Assembly: GCF_000015725.1 (NCBI RefSeq)
Contig: NC_008825.1
Location: forward strand, 1,240,001-1,304,000
Direction: 5' to 3'
DNA length: 64,000 nucleotides
Source of the DNA: Methylibium petroleiphilum PM1
GTDB taxonomy: Bacteria; Pseudomonadota; Gammaproteobacteria; Burkholderiales; Burkholderiaceae_C
In this document: positions 1 to 9,752 of the stretch, piece after piece
Position numbering within the stretch: the stretch's first letter is position 1
Layout of the letters: each line of letters opens with the position of its first letter
Notes under the pieces: generated by a model
Seen by the model: only the letters and a program-made list of their open reading frames with translations
Databases searched by the model: none
Told to the model about the DNA's origin: nothing
Program-made: the position numbers and the translations under genes

Positions 1-1008
1 ACTGGTCGCGCCGGCCCGCACATTGGTGACCGTGCGCGCGATCGTGCCGGTGGTCGGGATGCCGCCGAAGAACGGCGTCACCACGTTGGCGATGCCCTGC
101 GCCATCAGCTCCTGGTTCGGGTCGTGCTTCGGCACGGTGCCCACGTTGTCGGCCACGCGCGCGCACAGCAGCGACTCCACCGCGCCCAGCATCGCTATCG
201 TCAGCGTCGGGATGAACAGCTCCTTCGCGCTGCGCCAGCTGAGCTCGGGCCACACGAAGGCCGGCAGCGCCTGCGGGATGCCGCCGAAGCGCGAGCCGAT
301 GGTCTCGACCGGCAGGTGCAGCAGTGCGGTGGCCGTGGTCGCCAGCACCAGCACCACCATCGGCGCGGGCATGCGCGAGGCGCTGCGCAGCGTGGTGTGC
401 TCGACCACGGTGTGGTGCTTCTGCAGCCGCGGCCACGCGAACAGCAGCGCCAGCGACAGCAGGCCGATCGCGAAGGCCATCGGGTTGAAGCTGTCGGCGT
501 GCTCGAGCAGCACGCCGATCTGCGTGAAGAAGTCGGCCGGCAGCTTGGGCGTGACCAGGCCGAACAGGTCCTTGAGCTGCGACAGCGCCACCAGCACCGC
601 GATGCCGTTGGTGAAGCCGATCACGATGGTGATCGGCACGTAGCGCACCAGGCCGCCGAGCCGGAACAGCCCGAGCGCGAACAGCATCGCGCCCGCCAGC
701 ACCGTGGCGATCAGCAGGTTGGCCAGGCCGTAGCGCTCGACGATGCCGTAGACGATGACGATGAAGGCGCCTGCCGGCCCGGCGATCTGCACACTGGAGC
801 CACCGAGCGCCGACACCAGGAAGCCGCCGATGATCGCGGTGAAGATACCCTGCTCGGGCTTGACGCCGCTGGCGATCGCGAAGGCCATCGCCAGCGGCAG
901 TGCGATCACGCCGACCGTCAGGCCGGCGCCGGCGTCGGCTGCGAAGCGGCCGCGGTCGTAGGTCTTCAGCGCATCGAGCAGGCGCGGGCGGAAGCGGTGC
1001 AGTTGCAT
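1..1008 (-). CDS. SulP family inorganic anion permease, N-terminal 336 residues (runs off window edge)
   Basis: Reading leftward from the ATG at 1008, an open frame runs without a stop to base 1. The protein starts MQLHRFRPRLLDALKTY and soon gives a long hydrophobic stretch typical of SulP transporters. This includes AGLTVGVIALPLAMAFAIAS, a glycine-rich SALGGSSVQIAGPAGAF segment (the family signature region) and several more membrane segments. SulP proteins move sulfate, bicarbonate or other anions across the inner membrane. The C-terminal STAS domain would lie outside the window. It follows metG in the same direction with a spacer of about 190 bp. The substrate cannot be told from sequence. 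Confidence 0.85.
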   Translation of the reverse strand, partial: MQLHRFRPRLLDALKTYDRGRFAADAGAGLTVGVIALPLAMAFAIASGVKPEQGIFTAIIGGFLVSALGGSSVQIAGPAGAFIVIVYGIVERYGLANLLIATVLAGAMLFALGLFRLGGLVRYVPITIVIGFTNGIAVLVALSQLKDLFGLVTPKLPADFFTQIGVLLEHADSFNPMAFAIGLLSLALLFAWPRLQKHHTVVEHTTLRSASRMPAPMVVLVLATTATALLHLPVETIGSRFGGIPQALPAFVWPELSWRSAKELFIPTLTIAMLGAVESLLCARVADNVGTVPKHDPNQELMAQGIANVVTPFFGGIPTTGTIARTVTNVRAGATS

Positions 1009-1197
1009 GGAGCAGGTCCTCGGGCGTCAGGGGCGGGCGGCAGCGCGGCGGAAGGCCGTGCTGCCGGAGGACCGCAGTGGTGCAGGCGGGCGATGAAGCG
1101 ACGGCGGCGTGACGGCCCCCAGGTCCGCGTCTCGGCACGGGGCAGGGGGCGGGCGTCGCGCGGGTCGCTCATCGAGGGTCGCGCGCGGCAGCGGGCG

Positions 1198-3291
1198 TCA
1201 TCGCACCCGCAGGCCCGGCACGGCGCCGGGCGTGGGCTCGAGCAGGTAGAGCCCGGGATGGGTCTTCTCGTCGGCGTGCGACGCGGCCAGCACCATGCCT
1301 TCGCTGAGGCCGAACTTCATCTTGCGCGGCGCCAGGTTGGCGACCACCACCGTGAACTTGCCGATCACGTCGGCCGGCTTGAACGCCGACTGGATGCCGC
1401 TGAAGACGGTGCGGTGGCGGCCTTCGCCGACATCGAGCGAGAGGCGTAGCAGTTTGGTGCTGCCCTCGACGAGTGCCGCGTCGACGATCTGCGCGAGACG
1501 CAGGTCGATCTTCGTGAAATCGTCGATCGTGATCGTCGGCGCCAGCGCCTCGCCGCCGGGAACGGCTCCCGCTCCCGCCGCCGCGGGAGAGGTCTGGGGC
1601 GAGGGCTCGGCCGGTGGCTCGAACAGCGCATCGAGCAGCTTCGGGTCGACGCGCTGCATCAGGTGCTTGTATTCGCTGATCGCGTGCGCGCCCAGCAAGC
1701 GGCCGGCGTCGGCGAAGCGCATCGGCTCGACCTTCAAAAACCCTTCGACCTGCGCCGCCAGCGCCGGCAACACCGGCTTCAGGTAGATCGTCAGCAGGCG
1801 GAAGGCCTCGATGCAGGTGCTGCAGACCTGCTGAAGGCGTGCGTCCTGGCCAGCCTGCTTGGCGAGCTCCCAGGGCTTGTTGGCGTCGACGTACTCGTTC
1901 ACACGGTCGGCCAGTGCCATGGCCTCGCGCAGGGCCTTCGCGTACTCGCGATCCTCGTACAGCCGCGCGATGTCGTCGCGCGCAGCCTGCAGGCCTTCGA
2001 GCAGCGTGCGGCTCTCGGCCGGCAGCTCGGCGGTCAGCCGGCCGTCGAAGCGCTTGGACAGGAAGCCCGCCGCCCGACTGGCGATGTTGATGTACTTCCC
2101 CACCAGGTCGCTGTTGACCCGCGCGACGAAGTCATCCGGGTTGAAGTCCACGTCCTCGACGCGGCCGTTCAGCTTGGCCGCGATGTAGTAGCGCAGCCAC
2201 TCGGCATTCATGCCGATCTCGAGGTAGCGCAGCGGCGAGATGCCGGTGCCGCGGCTCTTGCTCATCTTCTCGCCGCTCACGGTGATGAAGCCGTGCACGA
2301 ACACGTGGTCCGGCGTGCGCCGGCCGCTGAAGTGCAGCATCGCCGGCCAGAACAGCGTGTGGAAATAGGTGATGTCCTTGCCGATGAAGTGCACCTGCTC
2401 GGTCTTCGGGTCGGCCATGAAGGCCTCGAAGTCCAGCCCCTGCTTGTCGAAGTAGTTCTTCAGCGAGGCCAGGTAGCCGATCGGCGCGTCGAGCCACACG
2501 TAGAAGTACTTGCCCGGCGCGTCGGGAATCTCGATGCCGAAGTAGGGCGCGTCGCGCGAGATGTCCCAGTCGGCCAGACCGCCGTGGCCCTGCTCGTCGG
2601 TGGCGAACCACTCCTTGATCTTGTTCAGCACCTCGGCCTGCAGGCGCGGCTGGCCGCTGATCGGCGCGCTGCCGTGGGTCCAGTCCTTCAGGAAATCGAG
2701 GCAGCGCGGCGAGCTGAGCTGGAAGAAGTGGTGCTCGCTGGTCTTCATGACCGGCGTTGCGCCGGTCAGCGTGGAGTACGGGTTCTTCAGCTCGGTGGGC
2801 GCGTAGACCGCGCCGCAGACCTCGCAGGAGTCGCCGTACTGGTCCTTGGCGCCGCACTTCGGGCATTCGCCCTTGATGTAGCGGTCGGGCAGGAACATGG
2901 CCTTCACCGGGTCGAAGAACTGCTCGATCTCGCGCGTGAAGATCAGCCCGTTCCTGCGCAGCGCCCGGTAGGTGTCCTGCGCGAGCTGGTGGTTCTCGGG
3001 GCCGTCGGTCGAGTGCCAGTTGTCGAAGGCGATGTGGAAGCCGTCGAGGTAGGGCTTGCGGCCGGCGGCGATGTCGGCCACGAACTGCTGCGGCGTCTTG
3101 CCGGCCTTCTCGGCGGCGATCATGATCGGCGCGCCGTGTGCGTCGTCGGCGCCGACGAAGTGCACCGCGTGGCCCTGCATGCGCTGGAAGCGCACCCAGA
3201 TGTCGGCCTGGATGTACTCCATGATGTGGCCGATGTGGAAATGCCCGTTGGCATAGGGCAGGGCGGTGGTGACGAACAGCTGGCGCGGCAT
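1198..3291 (-). CDS. metG: Methionyl-tRNA synthetase
   Basis: This 697-aa class I aminoacyl-tRNA synthetase charges tRNA(Met). The start at 3291 gives [16 protein letters not shown]; the open frame extends further upstream but only into low-complexity sequence. The HIGH-type motif is NGHFHIGH near residue 20. A knuckle with CPKC and CEVC follows (four cysteines for structural zinc), then KMSKS in [10 protein letters not shown]. After an alanine/proline-rich linker, the last ~110 residues ([16 protein letters not shown] onward) form the C-terminal tRNA-binding (EMAPII-like) dimerisation domain seen in long bacterial MetG. It is transcribed divergently from the histidine kinase gene at 3486. 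Confidence 0.97.
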   Translation of the reverse strand: MPRQLFVTTALPYANGHFHIGHIMEYIQADIWVRFQRMQGHAVHFVGADDAHGAPIMIAAEKAGKTPQQFVADIAAGRKPYLDGFHIAFDNWHSTDGPENHQLAQDTYRALRRNGLIFTREIEQFFDPVKAMFLPDRYIKGECPKCGAKDQYGDSCEVCGAVYAPTELKNPYSTLTGATPVMKTSEHHFFQLSSPRCLDFLKDWTHGSAPISGQPRLQAEVLNKIKEWFATDEQGHGGLADWDISRDAPYFGIEIPDAPGKYFYVWLDAPIGYLASLKNYFDKQGLDFEAFMADPKTEQVHFIGKDITYFHTLFWPAMLHFSGRRTPDHVFVHGFITVSGEKMSKSRGTGISPLRYLEIGMNAEWLRYYIAAKLNGRVEDVDFNPDDFVARVNSDLVGKYINIASRAAGFLSKRFDGRLTAELPAESRTLLEGLQAARDDIARLYEDREYAKALREAMALADRVNEYVDANKPWELAKQAGQDARLQQVCSTCIEAFRLLTIYLKPVLPALAAQVEGFLKVEPMRFADAGRLLGAHAISEYKHLMQRVDPKLLDALFEPPAEPSPQTSPAAAGAGAVPGGEALAPTITIDDFTKIDLRLAQIVDAALVEGSTKLLRLSLDVGEGRHRTVFSGIQSAFKPADVIGKFTVVVANLAPRKMKFGLSEGMVLAASHADEKTHPGLYLLEPTPGAVPGLRVR

Positions 3292-3339
3292 GGGAACGGG
3301 GCCGGCGGGGGCCGGCAGGGACAATGGCCGAAGAAAAAG

Positions 3340-3345
3340 ATTGTA
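3340..3345 (-). promoter_or_regulatory. Possible -10 box for metG
   Basis: On the minus strand the sequence reads TACAAT about 50 bases upstream of the metG start, in a locally AT-richer stretch. No convincing -35 hexamer sits 16-18 bases upstream, so this is only a candidate sigma-70 promoter element. Confidence 0.3.
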
Positions 3346-3485
3346 GGTCTGGCCCCCGATAATCCGGCCCTTGCCCGGCTTCCGCCGGCCTGTCGATCCG
3401 GCTTCCGCTCCGCATGAACCCGCTCCTGCCGCCTCACCGCACGCTCCGTCCCACTGCCCTGCGGTCCGCCGTCGGGAGCGCCTGA

Positions 3486-5276
3486 ATGCCACGCGGCCTG
3501 TACGTGGCGTGGCGCCTGCCGCTGGTGTTCTGCGGCCTGCTGGCGCTGCTGGTCGGCATGCTGCTGATCGGCTGGCGCGACTACGCGGCGCTGCTGCAGT
3601 CGCAGGAGTTGCGCCTGCGCAGCGAACAGGCGATCGCGGTGCTGGCCGAACTCGACCGCCTCGCGGTGCCGCCCACCGAGATGGCGCTGTGCGTGGCCGT
3701 CGGGGCGCCGGTGGCCTCGGCCCCCGAAGGCCGTCCGGACGGCAACCCCTGGAACGAACCGCTGGCGCGCCTGCGCGGCCTGGTGGCGGACAACCCCTCG
3801 CAGGTCGGCCGCGTCGAGTCGCTGACGATGGCGCTGCGTGAATGGCAGCAGCTCTACACGTTGCCGCTGCAGCAGGCCTGCACGGCTGGGCAGCGGCTGG
3901 GTTCGGCCTATGTGCAGTCGCTGTTCCGCGTGGCCGCGCCCACCCGGGCCCGCATCGCTGCCGAACTCGCCGGCCTGCGGCGCACCGAGGCGGGCCTGCA
4001 GGCCGAACGTGCGGCCGGCGGGCAGGCCGCGCGGGAAGCGACCGACAAGCTGATCGTGCTGGTGGCGGTGGTGGCCGCGCTGCTGGGTGTGGTGGCGCTG
4101 CTCGCGGTGCGCGGCTTCGCAGCCCAGCTCGCGGCCGCAGGCCGGCGCATGGAGCGCGAGGCCGACGAGCGCGGGCACGCCCAGGAACGCATGCTCGATG
4201 CCCAGCGCCGCCTGCGCATGGTGCTCGAGCACATCAGCGAAGCCGCGATCGCCTACGACGAGACCGGGCGCGTGCAATGGATCAACCCGGCCGGCGAAGT
4301 GATGTTCGGGCGCTCGCGCCAGGGCATCGGCGGACAGCCGATCTCGCTGCTGATCCCGTCGCTCGCCGAAGACCTGGACTGGCCGGTCACCCAGCCCGAG
4401 GCCGAACTCGACGGGCTCACCCCGTCGCCGTGGACCGTGCGCCGCGACACCGTGTCGGGCCAGCGCGCCGGCAGCGGCGGGGTCGAGGTGCCGATGGAGA
4501 TCGCCCTGGTGCAGACCCACGTGGACGGCGAGCGCATCGGCATCTGCCTGTGCCGCGACCTCAGCGAGACCGAACGCGCGGTGCGCATGACGCACGCCTT
4601 CGCCGCGATGCTGGGCGACGCGCTGCGGCAGCCGCTGGCGCAGGTGCGCGATGCGCTGGCGCTGCTGCCGACGCTGCCGCCGGGCGCACTCGAGGCCCCG
4701 CTGCGCCAGCAGCTCACGCTGGCCTGGGGCCACAGCGAGCGCACCCTGGGGCTGGTCGACGACCTGCTGGAGCTCGAACGCCTGCGGGCCGGGCCGCGCC
4801 ACGCCCGCGTCGTGCCCACCGACCTGGCGTCGGAACTGCGCGCCGCGGTCCGTGCCGCCCAGGTGCGGGCGCGCCGCCAGCAGGTGCGCCTGCTGCTGGA
4901 GCCGCCGGACGGCCCGCTGCCGGTGCAAGCCGACACGCGCGACCTGGGTCGGCTGCTGTCGCGCCTGCTGACGCTGGCGACCGACGCCTCGCCGGCCGGC
5001 GGCGAAGTGCGGGTGGCGGCTTCGCTGCGCGGCGACGCGGTCCGGGTGGAGCTGTTCGACGACGGCCCGGCGCTGCCCGAGGGCTATGCCGAGCGGGCTT
5101 TCGACCCCTTTGCGCCGCCCGAGCCGGCCCAGGGCCGACCCGGCATTGGCCTGAGCCTGGCGATCTGCCGCGAGCAGGCGATGCAGCTCGACGGCCACGT
5201 CGGGCTCGCGCCGGCACCGTCCGGGCCGGGCGCGCTGTTCTGGATTTCCCTGCCCCTGCGGCCGACGGGGCCCTGA
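3486..5276 (+). CDS. PAS-domain sensor histidine kinase, degenerate at the phospho-acceptor site
   Basis: This 596-aa membrane protein has a first transmembrane helix around residues 8-28, a periplasmic region, and a second helix around residues 185-207 ([20 protein letters not shown]). A PAS domain (residues ~240-350) follows, then a dimerisation-like region and a GHKL ATPase-like domain. GGGAG-like ribosome-binding sequence (GGGAG) precedes the ATG. The H-box, normally S-H-E-L-R-T-P-L, reads GDALRQPL here, so the histidine is replaced. The N-box asparagine is also missing ([10 protein letters not shown]). DDGPA and GIGLSLAI resemble the G boxes. It therefore looks like a pseudokinase or a ligand-binding regulator. 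No response regulator is adjacent. The signal it senses is unknown. Confidence 0.8.
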   Translation: MPRGLYVAWRLPLVFCGLLALLVGMLLIGWRDYAALLQSQELRLRSEQAIAVLAELDRLAVPPTEMALCVAVGAPVASAPEGRPDGNPWNEPLARLRGLVADNPSQVGRVESLTMALREWQQLYTLPLQQACTAGQRLGSAYVQSLFRVAAPTRARIAAELAGLRRTEAGLQAERAAGGQAAREATDKLIVLVAVVAALLGVVALLAVRGFAAQLAAAGRRMEREADERGHAQERMLDAQRRLRMVLEHISEAAIAYDETGRVQWINPAGEVMFGRSRQGIGGQPISLLIPSLAEDLDWPVTQPEAELDGLTPSPWTVRRDTVSGQRAGSGGVEVPMEIALVQTHVDGERIGICLCRDLSETERAVRMTHAFAAMLGDALRQPLAQVRDALALLPTLPPGALEAPLRQQLTLAWGHSERTLGLVDDLLELERLRAGPRHARVVPTDLASELRAAVRAAQVRARRQQVRLLLEPPDGPLPVQADTRDLGRLLSRLLTLATDASPAGGEVRVAASLRGDAVRVELFDDGPALPEGYAERAFDPFAPPEPAQGRPGIGLSLAICREQAMQLDGHVGLAPAPSGPGALFWISLPLRPTGP

Positions 5277-5348
5277 AGTCGCGCACCGGTTTGCGGGGCA
5301 GGGCTCGGCTAGACTCGGCCGCGCCTTTGCACACCATTTCATAGACCC

Positions 5349-6446
5349 ATGACCTCGCTCCTGAACGACGCCGCCGTGCTCGCCGCGCTGAAAGCCGTCG
5401 TCGATCCGAACACCGGCCGCGACTTCGTCTCGACCCGGCAGCTCAAGAACCTGAAGCTGGAGGGTGGCGACGTCGCGTTCGACGTCGAACTCGGCTATCC
5501 CGCCAAGAGCCAGATCGCGGCGCTGCGCAAGGCGCTGATCGCCGCCGCGCGCGCCGTGCCCGGCGTCGAGAACGTCAGCGCGAACCTCGGCGTGAAGATC
5601 GTCTCGCACGCGGTGCAGCGCGGCGTGCAGTTGCTCCCTGGCGTGAAGAACATCGTCGCGGTGGCCTCGGGCAAGGGCGGCGTGGGCAAGAGCACCACCG
5701 CAGTCAACCTGGCGCTGGCGCTGGCCGCCGAGGGCGCCAGCGTGGGCGTGCTCGACGCCGACATCTACGGTCCCAGCCAGCCGATGATGCTGGGCATCGA
5801 GGGCCGCCCCGAGAGCGCCGACGGCAAGAGCATGGAGCCGCTCGAGAACTTCGGCGTGCAGGTCATGTCGATCGGCTTCCTGGTCGACGCCGACAGCCCG
5901 ATGATCTGGCGCGGCCCGATGGCCACCCAGGCGCTGGAGCAGATGCTGCGCCAGACCAACTGGCGCGAGCTCGACTACCTGATCGTCGACATGCCGCCCG
6001 GCACCGGCGACATCCAGCTCACGCTGTCGCAGAAGGTGCCGCTGACCGGCGCGGTGATCGTCACGACGCCGCAGGACATCGCGCTGCTCGACGCCCGCAA
6101 GGGCCTGAAGATGTTCGAGAAGGTCGGCGTGCCCATCCTCGGCGTGGTGGAGAACATGGCGGTGCACGTGTGCTCGAACTGTGGCCACACCGAGCACATC
6201 TTCGGCGCCGACGGCGGCCAGAAGATGAGCACCGAGTACGGCGTCGACTACCTCGGCGGCCTGCCGCTGAGCATGGCGATCCGCGAGCAGGCCGACGCCG
6301 GCCGGCCCACGGTGGTGAGCGACCCGGACGGCGACATCGCCGGCATCTACAAGAGCGTGGCCCGCAAGATCGCGATCAAGATCGCCGAGAAGGCCAAGGA
6401 CTACTCGTCCAAGTTCCCGACGATCAGCATCTCCAAGACCACCTGA
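5349..6446 (+). CDS. apbC: Iron-sulfur cluster carrier ATPase, ApbC/Mrp family
   Basis: 365 aa. An N-terminal MIP18/DUF59-like domain (residues ~5-95) is followed by a ParA/MinD-type P-loop, GKGGVGKSTT near residue 110. The Mrp-type cysteine pair CSNC lies near residue 275, within AVHVCSNCGHTEHIF. Members carry and deliver [4Fe-4S] clusters in the cytoplasm. Delivery to apo-enzymes fits its position next to a formate dehydrogenase locus rich in Fe-S proteins, but the gene is also a general housekeeping gene. In many Burkholderiales apbC lies close to dcd; here about 15 kb of formate dehydrogenase genes separate them. Confidence 0.93.
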   Translation: MTSLLNDAAVLAALKAVVDPNTGRDFVSTRQLKNLKLEGGDVAFDVELGYPAKSQIAALRKALIAAARAVPGVENVSANLGVKIVSHAVQRGVQLLPGVKNIVAVASGKGGVGKSTTAVNLALALAAEGASVGVLDADIYGPSQPMMLGIEGRPESADGKSMEPLENFGVQVMSIGFLVDADSPMIWRGPMATQALEQMLRQTNWRELDYLIVDMPPGTGDIQLTLSQKVPLTGAVIVTTPQDIALLDARKGLKMFEKVGVPILGVVENMAVHVCSNCGHTEHIFGADGGQKMSTEYGVDYLGGLPLSMAIREQADAGRPTVVSDPDGDIAGIYKSVARKIAIKIAEKAKDYSSKFPTISISKTT

Positions 6447-6463
6447 GCGGAGGCAGCACGCGC

Positions 6464-6964
6464 ATGAACGGAAGCGATCGCCCGTCAGCGCGACCCTCCG
6501 TGACCGTGGCGGTGGTGATCGAGCGTGAGGCGCAACCCAACCGCTGGGAAGACTGGCGCTTCCGGCTCGTCGAAGTGCTGCGCGACGACGACGGCGCGTT
6601 CGGCACCGCGCCCCGCCTGCTGCGTGACGACGGCCGCTTGGCACGCTGGCTGCACCCCGGCTTCACCATCGAGCTGTTCGCCGACGAATGCGAGGGCTAC
6701 TACCTCAACCTCAGCTCGGGCGCGCCGGTGTGGTTCGTCGCCTGGCGCATCGCCGACGACGACCCCTCTCGGGCCTGGCCCGAGACCGTGAGCCTGTCGT
6801 ACAACGAGGCCGGCCGCTGGCTCGATGCGCAGGAGCGCGTCGACAACCTGCCGCTGCCGCCCGACGTGACCGCCTGGTTGCAGGCCTGGAACGACGAGCA
6901 CTACCGGCCCGAGCCCAAGCGCCGCAAGCGTCCGGCCTCCTTCCTGCCGCCGGAGCAGCGATGA
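6464..6964 (+). CDS. DUF3305 protein of the formate dehydrogenase locus
   Basis: 166 aa, starting at the ATG at 6464 after a GGAGG sequence. The longer open frame upstream only overlaps apbC in another frame. It begins with a polar tail, then SVTVAVVIEREAQPNRWEDW, the conserved opening of DUF3305 proteins, and ends in a basic tail. No enzyme motif is visible. The family is found almost only beside DUF3306, polyferredoxin and TorD-type chaperone genes near formate dehydrogenase genes, so an accessory role in assembly is likely. Its stop overlaps the start of the next gene (ATGA), suggesting translational coupling. Confidence 0.85.
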   Translation: MNGSDRPSARPSVTVAVVIEREAQPNRWEDWRFRLVEVLRDDDGAFGTAPRLLRDDGRLARWLHPGFTIELFADECEGYYLNLSSGAPVWFVAWRIADDDPSRAWPETVSLSYNEAGRWLDAQERVDNLPLPPDVTAWLQAWNDEHYRPEPKRRKRPASFLPPEQR

Positions 6965-7653
6965 GCGACGCCTCCGACGGCTTTCTGTCGCGCTGGTCGC
7001 GCCGCAAGGCTGCGGTGAAGGGCGGGCGGCTGTCGCCGGACGAGCCGCTGCCGACCCCCACCGCTGCGCTCGTCGAGGCGCCCGCCGCCGTTGCGCCGGC
7101 CTTGCCTGTCGATCCGGCCGCCGACGCCGAGGCGGCAGCGGCCGAACCACTGCCGACGCTCGACGACGTGGCGGCGCTGCGGCCCGGCGACGAGGTGTCG
7201 CGCTTCGTCGCGCGCGGCGTCGACGAGGACGTCAAGCGCGCGGCGGTGAAGAAGCTGTTCACCGACCCGCACTACAACGTGATGGACGGGCTCGACATCT
7301 ACATCGACGACTACAGCCAGCCCGACCCGATCCCCACGGCGATGCTGCGCCAGTTGAACCAGGCCAGGTTCATGGGCCTGTTCGCCGCCGAGGAAGCGGC
7401 CGAAGTGCAGGCCGAAACCCAGGCCCGTGCTGCGGCGCAAGCGACTGCCACGCCCGCCCACCCTGCCGACGCGGTGCCTGTCGCCGAGGCTTCTCCATCC
7501 CCCTTTTCCCCTGCCGAGGACGCAGGCGCGCCGGCCCCCGCCGTCGCCGCCGTGCCCCACGCCCCCGATGAAGACCCTGATCTGCAACTGCAACCAGACG
7601 ATGCCGCTGGACGGCCCGGCGCTGCAACGCGCGCTGGGACCGGCGGCCTCTGA
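6961..7653 (+). CDS. DUF3306 protein of the formate dehydrogenase locus
   Basis: 230 aa from the ATG at 6961, which overlaps the previous stop. The N-terminal signature is FLSRWSRRK. After an Ala/Pro-rich linker comes the conserved core VKRAAVKKLFTDPHYNVMDG followed by LDIYIDDYSQPDPIP, typical of DUF3306. The C-terminal 80 residues are Ala/Pro-rich and of low complexity. They overlap the start of the ferredoxin-like gene by 86 bases, which suggests the tail is under weak constraint. The function is unknown; conserved neighbours place it in formate dehydrogenase maturation or electron transfer. Confidence 0.82.
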   Translation: MSDASDGFLSRWSRRKAAVKGGRLSPDEPLPTPTAALVEAPAAVAPALPVDPAADAEAAAAEPLPTLDDVAALRPGDEVSRFVARGVDEDVKRAAVKKLFTDPHYNVMDGLDIYIDDYSQPDPIPTAMLRQLNQARFMGLFAAEEAAEVQAETQARAAAQATATPAHPADAVPVAEASPSPFSPAEDAGAPAPAVAAVPHAPDEDPDLQLQPDDAAGRPGAATRAGTGGL

Positions 7654-9724
7654 CGGCCTCGACGTCGTCCACACGCTGCTGTGCCGCCGCGAGGCCGGTG
7701 CGTTCCAGCGCGCCGCGAAATCGGGCGAGGACCTGGTGGTCGCCTGCACGCAGGAGCAGCGGCTGTTCCTCGAGCTCAACGCCGAGACCGAGGGCGCGCC
7801 CGGCGTGCAGGAGCGGCCGATCCGCTTCGTCAACCTGCGCGAGACCGGCGGCTGGTCGAAGGACGTGCGCGCGAGGCCGACGACGCTCACGCCCAAGCTC
7901 GCCGCGCTGCTGGCGGCGGCTCAGCTGCCCGATCCGGAACCGGTCGCCACCGTCGGCTACCGCTCGGCCGGGCGCTGCCTGATCGTCGGCCCGGCCGACG
8001 CGGCGCAGCGCGCCGCACTGCTGCTGCAGGACGCGCTCGACGTGTCGTTGCTGCTCACGGCGCCCGGCGGCACGCTGCCGCAGGCGCGCAGCCTGCCGGT
8101 CGCCGCGGGCCGGGTGACGGCGCTGACCGGCTGGCTCGGCGCCTTCGAGGCGACCTGGACCTCGACCAACCCCATCGACCTGGACCTGTGCACGCGCTGC
8201 AATGCCTGCGTCGAGGCCTGCCCCGAGTCGGCGATCGACTTCAGCTACCAGATCGACCTGGCGAAGTGCAGCGCCCACCGCGACTGCGTGAAGGTCTGCG
8301 ATGCCGCCGGCGCCATCGACTTCCAGCGTGCGCCGGGCGAGACCACCGAGCGCTTCGACCTCGTGCTCGATCTCGGCGTTGAGCCGCTGATCGGTCTGCA
8401 CCAGCCGCCGCAGGGCTACTTCCACGCGGCCGACGAGGCACAGCTCGTGTCCGCGGCGCTGCGCCTGCGCGGGCTGGTGGGCGAGTTCGAGAAGCCCAAG
8501 TTCTTCCAGTACAAGCACAAGCTCTGCGCCCACAGCCGCAACGAACGCGAGGGCTGCACCGCCTGCATCGACGTGTGCTCCGCACAGGCCATCGGCAGCC
8601 GGCGCAGCGAGAACGGACCGGAGAAGGGCGGCATCAGCGTCAACCCCAGCCTGTGCGTGGGCTGCGGCGCCTGCACCACCGTGTGCCCCAGCGGCGCGCT
8701 GACCTATGCCACACCCACGCCGGCGCACCAGGGCCGGCGCCTGCGCACGCTGCTCGCCGCCTACCGGCAGGCCGGCGGACCCAAGCTGGCCGGTGACGCG
8801 GCGCTGCTGCTGCACAGCCAGGGCGCCGGCGTGCAGCTGATCGACGCGCTCGGTCGCGCGGCGCGCACCGAGCCCGCGGTCCGCGGCGTGCCGGCCCGCG
8901 TGATCCCGGTCGATGTGTTCCACACGGCCTCGGTCGGGCTCGACCTGTGGCTCGCGGCCATCGCCCACGGCGCTGCGCAGGTGTGGGTGCTGATGACCGA
9001 CGAGGAGGCGCCTGACTACCGCGCGGCGGTGGCGGCCCAGATGGCCGTGGGCCAGGCGCTGCTCGACGGCCTGGGTTACCGCGGCCGCCACCTGCGGCTG
9101 ATCGAAGCGCGCGACGTCGCCGCGCTCGACGCCGCGCTGCAGGGCGAGCCGGCGCAGACCGTCGCGCAGCCGGCCGGCTTTGCGGTGCAGGCCGACAAGC
9201 GCGCCACGCTCGACCTCGCGCTCGACCACCTGCTGGCCCAGGCGCCGGCGCGGCCGGTGCCCGAGGCGATCGCGCTGCCGGCCGCGTCGCCGTTCGGCAG
9301 CCTGCAGATCGACACCGGCAAGTGCACGATGTGCCTGAGCTGCGTGGGCGCCTGCCCCGAGAGCGCGTTGGGCGACAACCCCGAGCGCCCGCAACTGCGC
9401 TTCACCGAGAAGAACTGCGTGCAGTGCGGGCTGTGCGTCGTCACCTGCCCGGAGGGCGCGCTGGCGCTGGCGCCGCGCCTGTGGCTGGCCGACGGCGGCA
9501 AGGCGCGCAAGCAGCCGCGCGTGCTGCACGAGATGCCACCCTGGGCCTGCGTGAAGTGCGGCAAGCCGTTCGGCACGCAGAAGGCGATCGAGGGCATGCT
9601 GACGAAGCTGGCGGGCCACTCGATGTTCCAGGGCGCGGCGCTCGAGCGCCTGAAGATGTGCGGCGACTGCCGCGTGATCGACCTGCACACCAACCCGAAC
9701 GAAGTGAAGATCACCGACCTCTGA
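7568..9724 (+). CDS. Multi-cluster 4Fe-4S ferredoxin-like protein of the formate dehydrogenase locus
   Basis: 718 aa from the ATG at 7568 (MKTLICNCNQTMPLDG), a start that suits the conserved N-terminus better than the upstream in-frame codons. At least five cysteine clusters are visible: CTRCNACVEACP, CTACIDVC, CVGCGACTTVCP, CTMCLSCVGACP and CVQCGLCVVTCP. There is also an irregular CSAHRDCVKVC. The number of clusters implies a soluble electron-transfer protein able to hold several [4Fe-4S] centres. It lies between the DUF3306 gene and the TorD-type chaperone gene, the usual order in betaproteobacterial formate dehydrogenase loci. It could pass electrons to or from the dehydrogenase; this is inferred from context. 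Confidence 0.85.
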   Translation: MKTLICNCNQTMPLDGPALQRALGPAASDGLDVVHTLLCRREAGAFQRAAKSGEDLVVACTQEQRLFLELNAETEGAPGVQERPIRFVNLRETGGWSKDVRARPTTLTPKLAALLAAAQLPDPEPVATVGYRSAGRCLIVGPADAAQRAALLLQDALDVSLLLTAPGGTLPQARSLPVAAGRVTALTGWLGAFEATWTSTNPIDLDLCTRCNACVEACPESAIDFSYQIDLAKCSAHRDCVKVCDAAGAIDFQRAPGETTERFDLVLDLGVEPLIGLHQPPQGYFHAADEAQLVSAALRLRGLVGEFEKPKFFQYKHKLCAHSRNEREGCTACIDVCSAQAIGSRRSENGPEKGGISVNPSLCVGCGACTTVCPSGALTYATPTPAHQGRRLRTLLAAYRQAGGPKLAGDAALLLHSQGAGVQLIDALGRAARTEPAVRGVPARVIPVDVFHTASVGLDLWLAAIAHGAAQVWVLMTDEEAPDYRAAVAAQMAVGQALLDGLGYRGRHLRLIEARDVAALDAALQGEPAQTVAQPAGFAVQADKRATLDLALDHLLAQAPARPVPEAIALPAASPFGSLQIDTGKCTMCLSCVGACPESALGDNPERPQLRFTEKNCVQCGLCVVTCPEGALALAPRLWLADGGKARKQPRVLHEMPPWACVKCGKPFGTQKAIEGMLTKLAGHSMFQGAALERLKMCGDCRVIDLHTNPNEVKITDL

Positions 9725-9752
9725 GCCGCGTGGCCGACAGGACCGCTCCCCG

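Noticed and set aside
124-1449. Long plus-strand open frames across 23-1449 and 1663-3417
   Set aside because: They are antisense frames to the SulP permease and metG, with Arg/His/Ala-rich low-complexity translations typical of high-GC shadow frames.
3120-6644. 1174-aa minus-strand open frame
   Set aside because: It runs antisense to the histidine kinase and apbC; the translation is Arg/Gln/His/Ala-rich without any domain, a GC-skew artefact.
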